Source of the DNA: CAXMNX01 sp964194845
GTDB taxonomy: Bacteria; Pseudomonadota; Alphaproteobacteria; Rhodobacterales; Rhodobacteraceae
Direction: 5' to 3'
DNA: 16,736 nucleotides
Assembly (NCBI GenBank): GCA_964194845.1
Contig: CAXMNX010000002.1
Coordinates: 1 to 16,736 of the forward strand
The notes below the pieces were generated by a model. The model was not told the DNA's origin. It saw only the letters and a program-made list of their open reading frames with translations, and searched no databases. Positions 7,604 through 14,965 of this stretch are shown here, in pieces (the stretch's first letter is position 1; each line of letters opens with the position of its first letter). Position numbers and translations under genes: made by a program.

Positions 7604-9958
7604 CTAGTTGCGAACTGGCGTCCCTGTATCCAACAAAGAGGCGATCCGGGCCTTTGTTTCAGGTGTTTGCGCCAGCCTGACGAAAGCCTGGCGCTCGCGC
7701 TCGAAAAGCTCGTCCTCGGTCGCCTGAAGCTCGCCCGGGCCGTCATGGGTGACGATGCTGGCCACGGCCATCGCAACCGTCTTGTCGTGCGGGAAAAACA
7801 GGCCGTCAGTGACGCCCTTGTCCATGAACGAAGACATCTCGCCCGGAAGATCGTCACCCGGCAGAGTGAACCCATAGGGCCTCGACGGTCGGTACCCGGC
7901 CGCGTTCATTGCTTCAATTTCGGCCATTGCAATGGAAAGCAGTTTGTCCCGGTTCATGACAGCGATGTCGCGATCTTCCAGAAAATACATCTGCCGCGCG
8001 GATTGCTCGGGGCTGGTGCCCGTTGTCCCGTAACCGATCTGCATCCAGGTTTTCCACGCCGCCTTTCGCCAATCCCCTGTGGCGCGGTGCCAGCGGGCGA
8101 ATGTTTCCTTGACGCCGCCGCCACCGGGCACAACGCCGACGCTGGCCTCGACCAGACCCATCACGGTGTTGGTATGGGCGATCACTTTGTCGGCGTGCAG
8201 CACGACCTCGAACCCGCCGCCAAGCGTCAGACCCGAAGGTGCTGCAACAACCGGCACCGGTGCATCGCGCAAACGCTTCACCGCCTTTTGAAAGCGCGTC
8301 AGGAAGCCGTCGATGCCAACCCAGTCCTGCTCACGGATCAACGCCAAAACACCATTCAGATCGACACCGGCAGAAAAGTGCTGGGCGTCATTGTGAATTA
8401 TGACCCCGCGCCCGTGATCTTCGGCGGCGGCCCAGACGATTTCCATCGAGGCGTCAGTAAGCGCGTTGGCTTTGGAGTGGAATTCAACCAGCCGGATGTC
8501 GTTTTCCAAAGCGTAAAGACTGGCCGCGCCGTTGGTGGCAATCGGGCGGAGGCATCGACGCAGCATATGAAAGCGGATCGTGCCTTCCGGCAATTTCACC
8601 AGGCCCGGCGTTCCAGCGCTTTCGGCGGCTTCGAACCGGCGGACATTCAGAACCCCGCCCGACGGTTCGTAGAAAGGCGCGTCGTGCATCAGCACCGGCG
8701 GAATTTCCATATTCGCCTCACGCATCATGGCTCGAACAGCCGATGCGCCGATTGCGTCGATCACCTCGAACGGACCACGAACCCAGTTGAAGCCGAGCTT
8801 CATCGCGTCGTCGATATCCTGCGGCGAGGCTGTCACCTCAGGGATCAGGTTCGCGGCGTATCCGAGCACGCGCGCCAGGACATTTCGACAAAATGCGGTC
8901 TGCGCCTCGTCACCTTCGTCGGTCGGCCGGATTAGATCTGCCAGTGGCTCGCCACCCTGTGCCAGCGCATCCGCAGCGCGAAGCGCCTTGGCCGGCAGCG
9001 ATGCGGACCGGGCACGGATCGCACCGGTCGAAATGTCAATCGCCAGTTCGTTTCCGGCGTCGTCGATGCGATAAAACCCACCCTTGCCCTTGTCGCCAGT
9101 GAACCCGGCGCCGATCATTTTCCCGATCAGATCGGCGACGGGGTTGGCGGCACCGACACGGCGAAAGGCGTCGCCATCCGGCAGAATCACCTCGAGCGAG
9201 CGCACTACGTCCGACATCAGATCGATGCCGATCAGGTCGTACAGACCAAAGACCCCGGTCTTCGGGATGCCCATCGGTCGCCCCATCAGCGCGTCGGCCT
9301 CTTCAATCGTCAGCCCCTGGTTAAACGCCTCATCCATCCCGGCCTGCAATGCGAATACGCCAACGCGATTGCCAAGAAACCCCGGTGTGTCGCGGCATTC
9401 GACCACGCCCTTGCCAAGTATCCGGTCGTTGTAGCCCGCCAGACGTTCGATGATTTCGGCATCCGTATCCTCGCCCGAAACCAGCTCAAGCAAGCGCATA
9501 TAGCGCACCGGGTTGAAATAGTGGGTGATCGCAAAGCGACGCCGGAACGAAAGCGGCATATCCTCGACTAGCAGCCGGATCGGAATGGTTGACGTATTCG
9601 ATGTCACCACGCAATCGTCGCGGATTACCTGATCGAGCTGCTGGTACAAGTCTTTTTTGATCGGCAGCCGCTCCACCACGGCTTCGACAATCCAGTCGCA
9701 GAACGCCAGCTTGTCAAAATCGTCGCGGATGTTGCCAACCTCGATGCGCCCCGCACGCGATTTTTGCATCAATGCCGGTGGATCGGATTTCAACAGCCGT
9801 TCAACCGCCGACCGGGCCGCGCCGTTCGGGTCGCCTTCGCGCGGCAGATCCAGCAACAGGACATCCTGCCCCGCATTCGCGACCTGCCCTGCAATCGCGC
9901 TTCCCATCGTGCCGGCACCAATGACGGCAATTTTCTTGAATGGGATCATTTGGTTCAC
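7604..9958 (-). CDS. 3-hydroxyacyl-CoA dehydrogenase/enoyl-CoA hydratase fusion, FadN-like
   Basis: Bifunctional beta-oxidation enzyme: hydration of enoyl-CoA and NAD-dependent oxidation of 3-hydroxyacyl-CoA. Domain order is dehydrogenase first, crotonase last, opposite to E. coli FadB and like Bacillus FadN (about 790 aa, as here). Residues 14-19 are the NAD-binding GAGTMG. SNTSTIPIRLL and ITHYFNPVRYM lie in the dehydrogenase core, CRDTPGFLGNRVGV opens its C-terminal domain, and the crotonase part shows IIHNDAQHFSAGVDL and GLTLGGGFEVV with GLVEASVGVVPGGGG carrying the usual catalytic glutamate. Start choice is uncertain: GTG at 9958 has AAGG 8 bases upstream and lies 11 bases after the hydrolase stop. 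TTG at 9976 would overlap that gene, and ATG at 9949 lacks a ribosome site. Last gene of the metY cluster. Confidence 0.88.
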   Translation of the reverse strand: MNQMIPFKKIAVIGAGTMGSAIAGQVANAGQDVLLLDLPREGDPNGAARSAVERLLKSDPPALMQKSRAGRIEVGNIRDDFDKLAFCDWIVEAVVERLPIKKDLYQQLDQVIRDDCVVTSNTSTIPIRLLVEDMPLSFRRRFAITHYFNPVRYMRLLELVSGEDTDAEIIERLAGYNDRILGKGVVECRDTPGFLGNRVGVFALQAGMDEAFNQGLTIEEADALMGRPMGIPKTGVFGLYDLIGIDLMSDVVRSLEVILPDGDAFRRVGAANPVADLIGKMIGAGFTGDKGKGGFYRIDDAGNELAIDISTGAIRARSASLPAKALRAADALAQGGEPLADLIRPTDEGDEAQTAFCRNVLARVLGYAANLIPEVTASPQDIDDAMKLGFNWVRGPFEVIDAIGASAVRAMMREANMEIPPVLMHDAPFYEPSGGVLNVRRFEAAESAGTPGLVKLPEGTIRFHMLRRCLRPIATNGAASLYALENDIRLVEFHSKANALTDASMEIVWAAAEDHGRGVIIHNDAQHFSAGVDLNGVLALIREQDWVGIDGFLTRFQKAVKRLRDAPVPVVAAPSGLTLGGGFEVVLHADKVIAHTNTVMGLVEASVGVVPGGGGVKETFARWHRATGDWRKAAWKTWMQIGYGTTGTSPEQSARQMYFLEDRDIAVMNRDKLLSIAMAEIEAMNAAGYRPSRPYGFTLPGDDLPGEMSSFMDKGVTDGLFFPHDKTVAMAVASIVTHDGPGELQATEDELFERERQAFVRLAQTPETKARIASLLDTGTPVRN

Positions 9959-9969
9959 GGCAGTCGCCT

Positions 9970-10767
9970 TCAGCAACTTGGGAAGAAAGGCCGCAGCGCG
10001 GCGTTAGTCTCGACGGATTTCTCGCTTTGCACGAAATGCCCGGCACCGTCGATAACCACGGTCTGGCAGTCGGCCAATATCCCGGCAAGTTTCAATCCAA
10101 ATTTCATTGGCACCATCCGGTCGTTCCTTGCAAGGATCAACAGTGCCGGGCAAGCAACTGCTTCCACTGCATCTTTCCCGTCTGTGTAGGCGTTGCACGC
10201 TATCAGATCGTTCAGCAAAACGCCGGTCGCATTCTGACCCATAACCTGCTTGCCGAATGCCAGATGGCTTTGTCCTGGCATCGTGTGGTCGTGGCGATGG
10301 CCTTTGGCGCTGTGGCTCCACGAAACCATAAAGCGCATCGCCTTATCCTCGGCATTGGCGGCCATGTCGATTAGCACGTCGTTCACCGGGATCGCCTGGG
10401 CGCAGCCGATCATCGCGATCTTTTCGACCCTGTCCGAATGGCGTCGCGCCATTTCCAGAGTCGCGAGCGCGCCCTGCGAATGGCCAACTATGGTTGCTGT
10501 TGAAACGCCGGTCGCGGCTAAAAGATCCGCGCACCAGTCGGCAATAGCCTCGACGCTATCAAGCGGAGCACCAGCCGACAGGTTATGTCCCGGCAGGTCC
10601 GGGGCCAGCACCTGCCAGCCGCGATTGGCGAAAAAGCGCGCTTGAAGAAGCCACGACAAGTGACTCTGGCCGCTTCCGTGTATGAACAAAAGCACAGCAC
10701 CCGACGGATCGAATGCCCGGCCGCCGGTAGATACGAAGGTGTCGTGTCCGTTGACTTTAACCCGCAT
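9970..10767 (-). CDS. alpha/beta-fold hydrolase
   Basis: Soluble serine hydrolase of 265 aa with a complete apparent triad: nucleophile Ser97 in GHSQG, Asp216 in ARNDRMVP, His244 in GAGHFVQSE. HGSGQSHLSW (from His30) forms the oxyanion loop, and the LAPDLPGHNLSAG segment is typical of the fold. No signal peptide is seen. Its ATG overlaps the metY stop as TAATG, so translation is probably coupled, and the next gene starts about 11 bases after its own TGA. The substrate cannot be told from sequence; thioesters, lactones and plain esters are all possible for this fold. Lying between a sulfhydrylase and a beta-oxidation enzyme makes a CoA-thioester or ester in the same pathway plausible, but this is unproven. 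Confidence 0.88.
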   Translation of the reverse strand: MRVKVNGHDTFVSTGGRAFDPSGAVLLFIHGSGQSHLSWLLQARFFANRGWQVLAPDLPGHNLSAGAPLDSVEAIADWCADLLAATGVSTATIVGHSQGALATLEMARRHSDRVEKIAMIGCAQAIPVNDVLIDMAANAEDKAMRFMVSWSHSAKGHRHDHTMPGQSHLAFGKQVMGQNATGVLLNDLIACNAYTDGKDAVEAVACPALLILARNDRMVPMKFGLKLAGILADCQTVVIDGAGHFVQSEKSVETNAALRPFFPSC

Positions 10768-12065
10768 TACTTGCCCCCCGTCGCGCGCGCAGCAGCCTTC
10801 AGCCCACGGTCGACGTCGGCAATAATATCGCCGATATCCTCCAGCCCGACCGAGATGCGCACCAGATCGTCGGTCAGCCCCGACGCCTTCATCGCAGCAT
10901 CGTCAAGGTGCGAATGCGTGGTGCTGCCCGGGTGGATCACAAGCGTCTTGGCATCGCCGACGTTCGCCAGATGCGAGCTTAGCTCGACGTTTTCAATGAA
11001 TGCCCGCCCGCCCTCGCGCCCGCCCTTGACGCCAATTGCAATGATCGATCCGGCGCCCTTCGGCATCAGCCGCTTTGCAATGTCGTGATCGGGATGATCG
11101 GGCAATGCCGGATGTTTGACCCATGAAATCTGCTCATGACCAACAAGATGATCGAGAAGCTTTGCCGTGTTCGCCATGTGCCGTTCCATGCGAAGCGGCA
11201 AGGTTTCCAGCCCCTGGAGGATAAAAAAGGCGTTCATCGGTGCCAGGCACGGCCCGACGTTGTACATCCCCTCGGTGCGAACCCTGGTCGAAAAGGCCAC
11301 CGGGCCAAATTCTTCCCAGAGATTGACGTTCTGGAAAGCGAAGTGCGGCTCGGTCAGTGTCGGGAATTTGTCGTTCTGGCCCCAATCGAAATTGCCGCCG
11401 TCGATGATGCCGCCGCCCAGTGCAATCCCATGGCCGCCCATCCATTTGGTCAGTGACTGGATCACGATGTTTGCACCGTGCTCGATCGGGCGAAAAAGCC
11501 AGGGCGTGTTGAACGTGCCGTCGATAACCAACGGAATGCCGGCAGCAGCGGTAATTTCAGCAACCTTTGGCACGTCCATCACGTCCATGCCCGGATTGCC
11601 GATAACCTCGCCGAAGACCATCTTCGTATTTGGCTGAATGGCTGCCCGGATCGCGTCCACGTCGTTCGGTGCCACGAAAGTCGCCGTCACGCCATAGCGG
11701 TTCAGCGTGTGCTTAAAGAGGTTGATATTGGCACCATACATCTGCGACGAGGCGACGATGTGATCGCCCTGCGACGCCAGCGCCAGAACCGTCAGGAACA
11801 ATGCCGCCATCCCCGACGAAACAGCAACCGCCGCAACGCCGCCATCAAGCGCCGCCAACCTTTGCTCAAGCACGGCGACGGTCGGGTTCGTCAGGCGCGA
11901 ATATATGTGGCCACCGACCTCCATGTTGAATAGCGCCGAGGCATGTTCAGTGCTTTGAAAGAGATAAGATGTGGTCTGGTGGATAGGGACAGCACGCGAC
12001 CCGAACCGATCATCTGGCGTCTGGCCTGCGTGCAAACTCAGTGTGTCGAACTTGTAATCGGTCAT
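10767..12065 (-). CDS. metY: O-acetylhomoserine aminocarboxypropyltransferase (sulfhydrylase)
   Basis: PLP enzyme that joins O-acetylhomoserine with sulfide or methanethiol to give homocysteine or methionine, in the cytoplasm. Opening FDTLSLHAGQTPD, the substrate-site YSRLTNPTV, SSGMAALFLTVLAL and the PLP lysine Lys207 in SLTKWMGGHG are diagnostic of the Cys/Met-metabolism fold type I family; HPGSTTHSHL near the C-terminus matches the MetY branch. Length 432 aa is normal. I place the start at ATG 12065, not at the upstream in-frame ATG at 12113, because GGAGG (12074-12078) lies 8 bases before it and family members begin close to this point. First gene of the minus-strand cluster, with a promoter-like sequence and a structured leader upstream. 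Confidence 0.93.
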   Translation of the reverse strand: MTDYKFDTLSLHAGQTPDDRFGSRAVPIHQTTSYLFQSTEHASALFNMEVGGHIYSRLTNPTVAVLEQRLAALDGGVAAVAVSSGMAALFLTVLALASQGDHIVASSQMYGANINLFKHTLNRYGVTATFVAPNDVDAIRAAIQPNTKMVFGEVIGNPGMDVMDVPKVAEITAAAGIPLVIDGTFNTPWLFRPIEHGANIVIQSLTKWMGGHGIALGGGIIDGGNFDWGQNDKFPTLTEPHFAFQNVNLWEEFGPVAFSTRVRTEGMYNVGPCLAPMNAFFILQGLETLPLRMERHMANTAKLLDHLVGHEQISWVKHPALPDHPDHDIAKRLMPKGAGSIIAIGVKGGREGGRAFIENVELSSHLANVGDAKTLVIHPGSTTHSHLDDAAMKASGLTDDLVRISVGLEDIGDIIADVDRGLKAAARATGGK

Positions 12066-12073
12066 GGGTTTGT

Positions 12074-12078
12074 CCTCC
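12074..12078 (-). promoter_or_regulatory. ribosome binding site of metY
   Basis: On the minus strand GGAGG is followed by 8 bases and the ATG at 12065. It decides the metY start against the longer reading from 12113. One partner (12086-12091) of the leader's long-range pairing ends 7 bases upstream of it. Confidence 0.8.
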
Positions 12079-12085
12079 GGGTTGG

Positions 12086-12131
12086 CACCAGCTTCTCGTA
12101 TTGTGATCATCACGCATCTGACTGGTGATGA
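12086..12131 (-). promoter_or_regulatory. metY leader with two mutually exclusive RNA helices (candidate cis-regulator)
   Basis: In the minus-strand transcript TCATCAC (12131-12125) can pair with GTGATGA (12113-12107) around an 11-base loop, a perfect 7-bp hairpin. Alternatively CACCAG (12127-12122) can pair with CTGGTG (12091-12086), and ACGC can pair with GCGT inside, giving an H-type pseudoknot next to the ribosome site. The two forms share bases and cannot coexist. SAM-II and SAM-V riboswitches, both pseudoknots, precede Met genes in alphaproteobacteria, but the conserved SAM-II core GCUAAA is absent here. The pairing is directly visible; function is speculative. Confidence 0.25.
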
Positions 12132-12143
12132 AGCGTTCCGAGC

Positions 12144-12171
12144 ATTTCAAGGAGCGACGCGGCGCTGTCAA
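12144..12171 (-). promoter_or_regulatory. probable metY promoter
   Basis: On the minus strand TTGACA (12171-12166, perfect -35) is followed by a 16-base spacer and TGAAAT (12149-12144, 4 of 6 for -10). Transcription would start near 12137, leaving a leader of about 70 bases before the ATG at 12065. This falls in the 225-base gap after the ferredoxin gene, where a new promoter is expected. Confidence 0.4.
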
Positions 12172-12290
12172 TGCGTTGTTAGAGAGACGCCGCCTGGCCA
12201 AGCCGGGCCGAATTAGGCTTGATGACGCCATAGGCTTAATATCCAATGCCCGGCTGTGCCCGCTATGTCGTCACTGTTGCAGCGATCGCG

Positions 12291-12614
12291 TCAGCCGGAT
12301 TTGCCGATATCGACGAACACATCGCCCGCCTCCACCTTCACCGGATAGGTCGCAAGGTTGACGCAGACCGGTGCCCGTTTCGCCTCGCCCGTTCGATAAT
12401 CGAACTGACCGGTGTGCATGGGGCATTCGATTATGTGGTCCATCACCAATCCGTCTGACAGATGCACCTGTTCGTGTGTGCATAGGCCATCGGTGCAGAA
12501 AAATTCATCCACCGGGCTGCGATAGATCGCGAACGTCCGGTCGCCATGATCGAAGCGGATCAGGTCTTCGGTCTCGATATCCTCTGCCGCGCAAGCGCGT
12601 AACCACTGAGTCAT
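12291..12614 (-). CDS. Rieske-type [2Fe-2S] ferredoxin, MocE family
   Basis: Small soluble electron carrier of 107 aa with a complete Rieske site: Cys45-x-His47 (CTHEQVHL) and Cys64-x2-His67 (CPMHTGQFD) ligate a 2Fe-2S cluster. TFAIYRSP before the site and GEAKRAPVCVNLATYPVKVE after it are characteristic of MocE-type ferredoxins, named from rhizopine catabolism, which usually serve a neighbouring oxygenase or desaturase-like partner. Start ATG 12614 has AGGAAC about 8 bases upstream. No partner oxygenase or reductase is visible: the gene just upstream on this strand is reduced to a short 3' tail at the island junction. The gene may therefore have lost its original promoter and partner. MocE assignment is from memory of the family pattern. 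Confidence 0.88.
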   Translation of the reverse strand: MTQWLRACAAEDIETEDLIRFDHGDRTFAIYRSPVDEFFCTDGLCTHEQVHLSDGLVMDHIIECPMHTGQFDYRTGEAKRAPVCVNLATYPVKVEAGDVFVDIGKSG

Positions 12615-12625
12615 TGACTTGGTTC

Positions 12626-12733
12626 CTATTCAGCCGCGATCATCGGGCGTCGATAAACTCGCGTCGGACCAGCGCTTTGTGCCAGGCGACCGCGGATAAA
12701 GTGTTTGTGGCGGAGAGACACTCCCCCATTATG
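12626..12733 (-). pseudogene. possible 3' remnant of a host gene cut by the integrative element
   Basis: Read on the minus strand, an open frame of 35 codons without a usable long start ends with TAG at 12628-12626, 11 bases before the MocE start. Its last residues are GPTRVYRRPMIAAE, host-like in composition, whereas bases beyond about 12735 become AT-rich and an in-frame stop appears. Close spacing to the ferredoxin gene is what an operon partner would show. I do not recognise the family. It could instead be a chance open frame; 35 codons without a stop is not rare at this GC. Confidence 0.3.
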
Positions 12734-12744
12734 CTATTCGTTGA

Positions 12745-12833
12745 GGATTGTTGGGCATCGCTAAATATCGGCTAAATTACTAATATTACTACTTGAGTCG
12801 TTCGCTGCGCATCACTACCTTACGTAACAATCC
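12745..12833. other. integrase upstream region: candidate attachment/arm-site region
   Basis: This AT-rich gap holds the inverted pair GGATTGTT (12745-12752) and AACAATCC (12826-12833), the direct pair GCTAAAT (12760 and 12771, one helical turn apart), tandem ATTACT-like repeats around 12776-12791, and the 14-base motif AGTCGTTCGCTGCG (12796-12809) shared in reverse with the array at 16508. Such short repeats before an integrase are typical of arm-type sites, but no core site can be defined without the right end. Confidence 0.35.
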
Positions 12834-12841
12834 GCGATTTC

Positions 12842-14080
12842 ATGGGGGATGGTATGGGGGAAGAGATAGTAGCGGATAGGCCAAAGCGCCGAACAGCAAA
12901 AGCTTTGAGCGCAGCTTTCGTTCGGAAGGTTGCCGAACCCGGAAAATATCACGACGGCGGCGGCCTTGGCCTATTCCTCAGGGTCGAACCCAATGGTTCT
13001 CGATTTTGGGTCCAGCGGATCATGATCCGTGGCAAGCGCCGAGAGCTGGGATTGGGCAGCTTCCCCCTGATTTCACTGTCTGAGGCTCGCGAGGCGGCTA
13101 CTGACAATAAAAAGCTCGCCCGCGCCGGTGGCGATCCTTTGCAGGCCAAACGAGATGCGCGTTCCATACCGACATTCGCTGAGGCAGCCCATCGCGTGCA
13201 TCAGATGCACAAGCCGACATGGCGGAACGAGAAGCATGCCGGGGATTTCATCAATTCTCTTGAGACCTACGCAGTGCCAAAAATCGGCAACATACGGGTC
13301 AGTGAAGTTTCAAGCGCAGATGTCCTACGGGTGCTCACTCCGATTTGGACGGAGAAGCCCGAAACCGCCAGGCGTGTTCGTCAACGTATAGGAACCGTGA
13401 TGAAATGGGCCGTTGCGCAAGGCTGGCGGTCCTATGACCCGGCCAGGGACATCGCACAGGCATTGCCGAAGCACGACCGGACAAAGAAGCATCGAAAAGC
13501 GTTGCCGTATCAAAGAGTTGCGGGGTGTATTGAAACTGTGAAAGCATCTGGCGCCTGGCAATCGACGAAGCTGGCGCTGGAATTCCTCATCCTGACGGCC
13601 ACTCGATCCGGCGAAGTTCGCGGCGCGATGTGGGATGAGATCGACTTTCACGGGGCCACCGATATCGCCATAGCGAACCGGGCAACGTGGGTGATACCGG
13701 TAGAACGTATGAAGATGAAGAAACCGCACCGGATCCCCCTTTCTTCTCGCGCGGTGGAAATCCTGCGTGAGGCTGACGGCCTTCGCGACGGGTCAGGTTT
13801 GGTCTTCCCAAGTCTGCGCGGTAAGCAGCTTTCTGATATGACGCTGAGCAAGCTTGTGAAGGAACTCGGTTTTGACGCCGATGTGCATGGATTTCGGACA
13901 TCTTTCCGGACTTGGGCACAGGAAAAGACAGATTTTCCGCGTGAGATTGCTGAAGCCGCACTAGCGCATGCCGGCGGCGATGCGGTTGAGCAGGCTTATG
14001 CGAGATCGGATGTGTTTGAGAAACGGCGGGAAATGATGGAGGAATGGTCGTCGTATCTCGCCCAAGGGCGGACCAAATGA
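12842..14080 (+). CDS. int: tyrosine-type site-specific integrase, P4-like (DUF4102 N-terminal domain)
   Basis: Recombinase that inserts and excises the element. Residues about 15-100 form the arm-binding DUF4102-type domain (KYHDGGGLGLFLRVEPNGSR, then KRRELGLGSFPLISLSEAR). The core-binding region follows, and the catalytic domain carries Arg255 (TATRSGEVR), His349 and Arg352 (HGFR), His376 (ALAHAGG) and nucleophile Tyr386 (AYARSD), so the active site looks intact. The C-terminal FEKRREMMEEWSSYL is typical of P4-type enzymes. 412 aa is normal length. The ATG at 12842 has no ribosome site; the in-frame ATG at 12854 has GGGGGA 4 bases ahead and could be the true start, costing four residues. 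It reads away from the left boundary into the element. Confidence 0.95.
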   Translation: MGDGMGEEIVADRPKRRTAKALSAAFVRKVAEPGKYHDGGGLGLFLRVEPNGSRFWVQRIMIRGKRRELGLGSFPLISLSEAREAATDNKKLARAGGDPLQAKRDARSIPTFAEAAHRVHQMHKPTWRNEKHAGDFINSLETYAVPKIGNIRVSEVSSADVLRVLTPIWTEKPETARRVRQRIGTVMKWAVAQGWRSYDPARDIAQALPKHDRTKKHRKALPYQRVAGCIETVKASGAWQSTKLALEFLILTATRSGEVRGAMWDEIDFHGATDIAIANRATWVIPVERMKMKKPHRIPLSSRAVEILREADGLRDGSGLVFPSLRGKQLSDMTLSKLVKELGFDADVHGFRTSFRTWAQEKTDFPREIAEAALAHAGGDAVEQAYARSDVFEKRREMMEEWSSYLAQGRTK

Positions 14081-14098
14081 ACCGTAGCGAGATTCTCA

Positions 14099-14641
14099 TT
14101 GTCAGTTGATTTCGAAGATGCAGTTGAAGAAGCGCGCTCGTTTATTGAAAGAGTGCACGTCAAAGGCGCACTACAATCCGAAGAAGGTGAACGTAGTTGG
14201 GAGGCTGCGGGTGCCGCTCTTCGGCTGCAAGAGAATCCAGACGCCTTGATCGCGGAAGCGGAAAACAGTTCGCAAGCATTTCACGACCTTAAGAAGGCGA
14301 TCGCATTCCTTCTGAGAATTGAGGAAGTCGTCCCTCCGCAGGCGGTCAAATGGAACTCCGAGTTGCTAAACAACCGTATTAAGCCGCCCCGAAATGTGCG
14401 GGGTAACAAACAGGTCCGCAGGCCAAAAACCAGGAATAAGCATGATGTAATCGCTCGCGCGGTAGAAATCCTTGTTGAAATGGATCTCAATCCATATCGA
14501 TCCCACGCTAGGGAGAAAGGACAGAGCGCTTGCGATGCAGTCGCCACCGCACTCTATAGGCTGAAGTTGAAGCCCAAAAGTTACCGAAGCGTAGAAAAGA
14601 TTTACATGCGAAAACAAGCTTCTAAACACGTTGGAGACTAG
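14099..14641 (+). CDS. hypothetical protein of the integrative element
   Basis: 180-aa protein of no family I recognise. The first half is acidic and helical-looking (DFEDAVEEARSFIERVHV, EEGERSWEAAGAALRLQE). A strongly basic linker follows near residues 93-113 (PPRNVRGNKQVRRPKTRNK), then a mixed C-terminal part with HDVIARAVEILVEMDLNPY and CDAVATALYRLKLKP. No signal peptide, membrane segment or Walker motif is seen. The basic linker would suit nucleic-acid contact, but that is a guess. It begins 18 bases after the integrase stop, so the two may be cotranscribed. The only initiator near the start is TTG at 14099, with a weak GCGAG about 7 bases upstream; the ATG at 14076 is out of frame. The length of the open frame supports a real gene. 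Confidence 0.6.
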   Translation: MSVDFEDAVEEARSFIERVHVKGALQSEEGERSWEAAGAALRLQENPDALIAEAENSSQAFHDLKKAIAFLLRIEEVVPPQAVKWNSELLNNRIKPPRNVRGNKQVRRPKTRNKHDVIARAVEILVEMDLNPYRSHAREKGQSACDAVATALYRLKLKPKSYRSVEKIYMRKQASKHVGD

Positions 14642-14743
14642 ACGCGCCGTTACCCAAAAATTCATTCTTAGGTGCGCAGCGACCGCGTCGCAGAGATTCA
14701 TTACCACTCGAGGAGCAACACTTGCATCGAGAGGAAATGAAAA

Positions 14744-14965
14744 ATGGACGAAGAAATCTGGCGCAAGCCCAAAGTCCTAGCAGCAATCGGCATGGGCAAC
14801 ACCTGGCTCTACGAGGCCGTCAACAGCGGTGAATTCCCGCAGCCCGTGAAAATCGGCGAGAGAGCCGTCGGTTGGCGAAAGACAGAAGTGCTGAAGTGGC
14901 TTGATACACTTTCACCTCCTGAAAACTACGATCCGGTATTTGAAAGAGGGCAAGCCGATGAGTGA
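14744..14965 (+). CDS. AlpA-family helix-turn-helix regulator
   Basis: 73-aa DNA-binding protein of the MerR-like winged-helix type found in P4-type islands, where AlpA activates integrase or acts as an excision factor. The pattern is typical: a short lead, KPKVLAAIGMGNTWLYEAV (helix-turn-helix, about residues 8-26), GEFPQPVKIGERAVGW (wing with FPxPVKIG) and the closing helix EVLKWLDTL. The ATG at 14744 follows GAGGAAATG by a spacing of about 9 bases. About 100 bases separate it from the gene before, so it probably has its own promoter, though none is clear. Its 3' end overlaps the next gene by 8 bases. Likely target: the integrase upstream region. Confidence 0.85.
   Translation: MDEEIWRKPKVLAAIGMGNTWLYEAVNSGEFPQPVKIGERAVGWRKTEVLKWLDTLSPPENYDPVFERGQADE

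Noticed and set aside
7601..8935. 444-codon plus-strand open frame
   Set aside because: It lies antisense to the FadN-like gene, which has clear NAD-binding and crotonase motifs. The plus-strand product is rich in Arg, His and Gln and shows no family pattern, a common shadow at this GC.
12066..12113. upstream ATG at 12113 as the metY start
   Set aside because: The GGAGG ribosome site lies inside this stretch and points to ATG 12065; the extra 16 residues do not resemble a MetY N-terminus.
12061..12180. canonical SAM-II riboswitch before metY
   Set aside because: The conserved GCUAAA-type core near the ribosome site is missing, so only an undefined structured leader is reported.
12615..12841. 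tRNA gene as the integration site
   Set aside because: No cloverleaf, T-loop (GGTTCGAATCC-like) or CCA-proximal acceptor pattern is visible on either strand.
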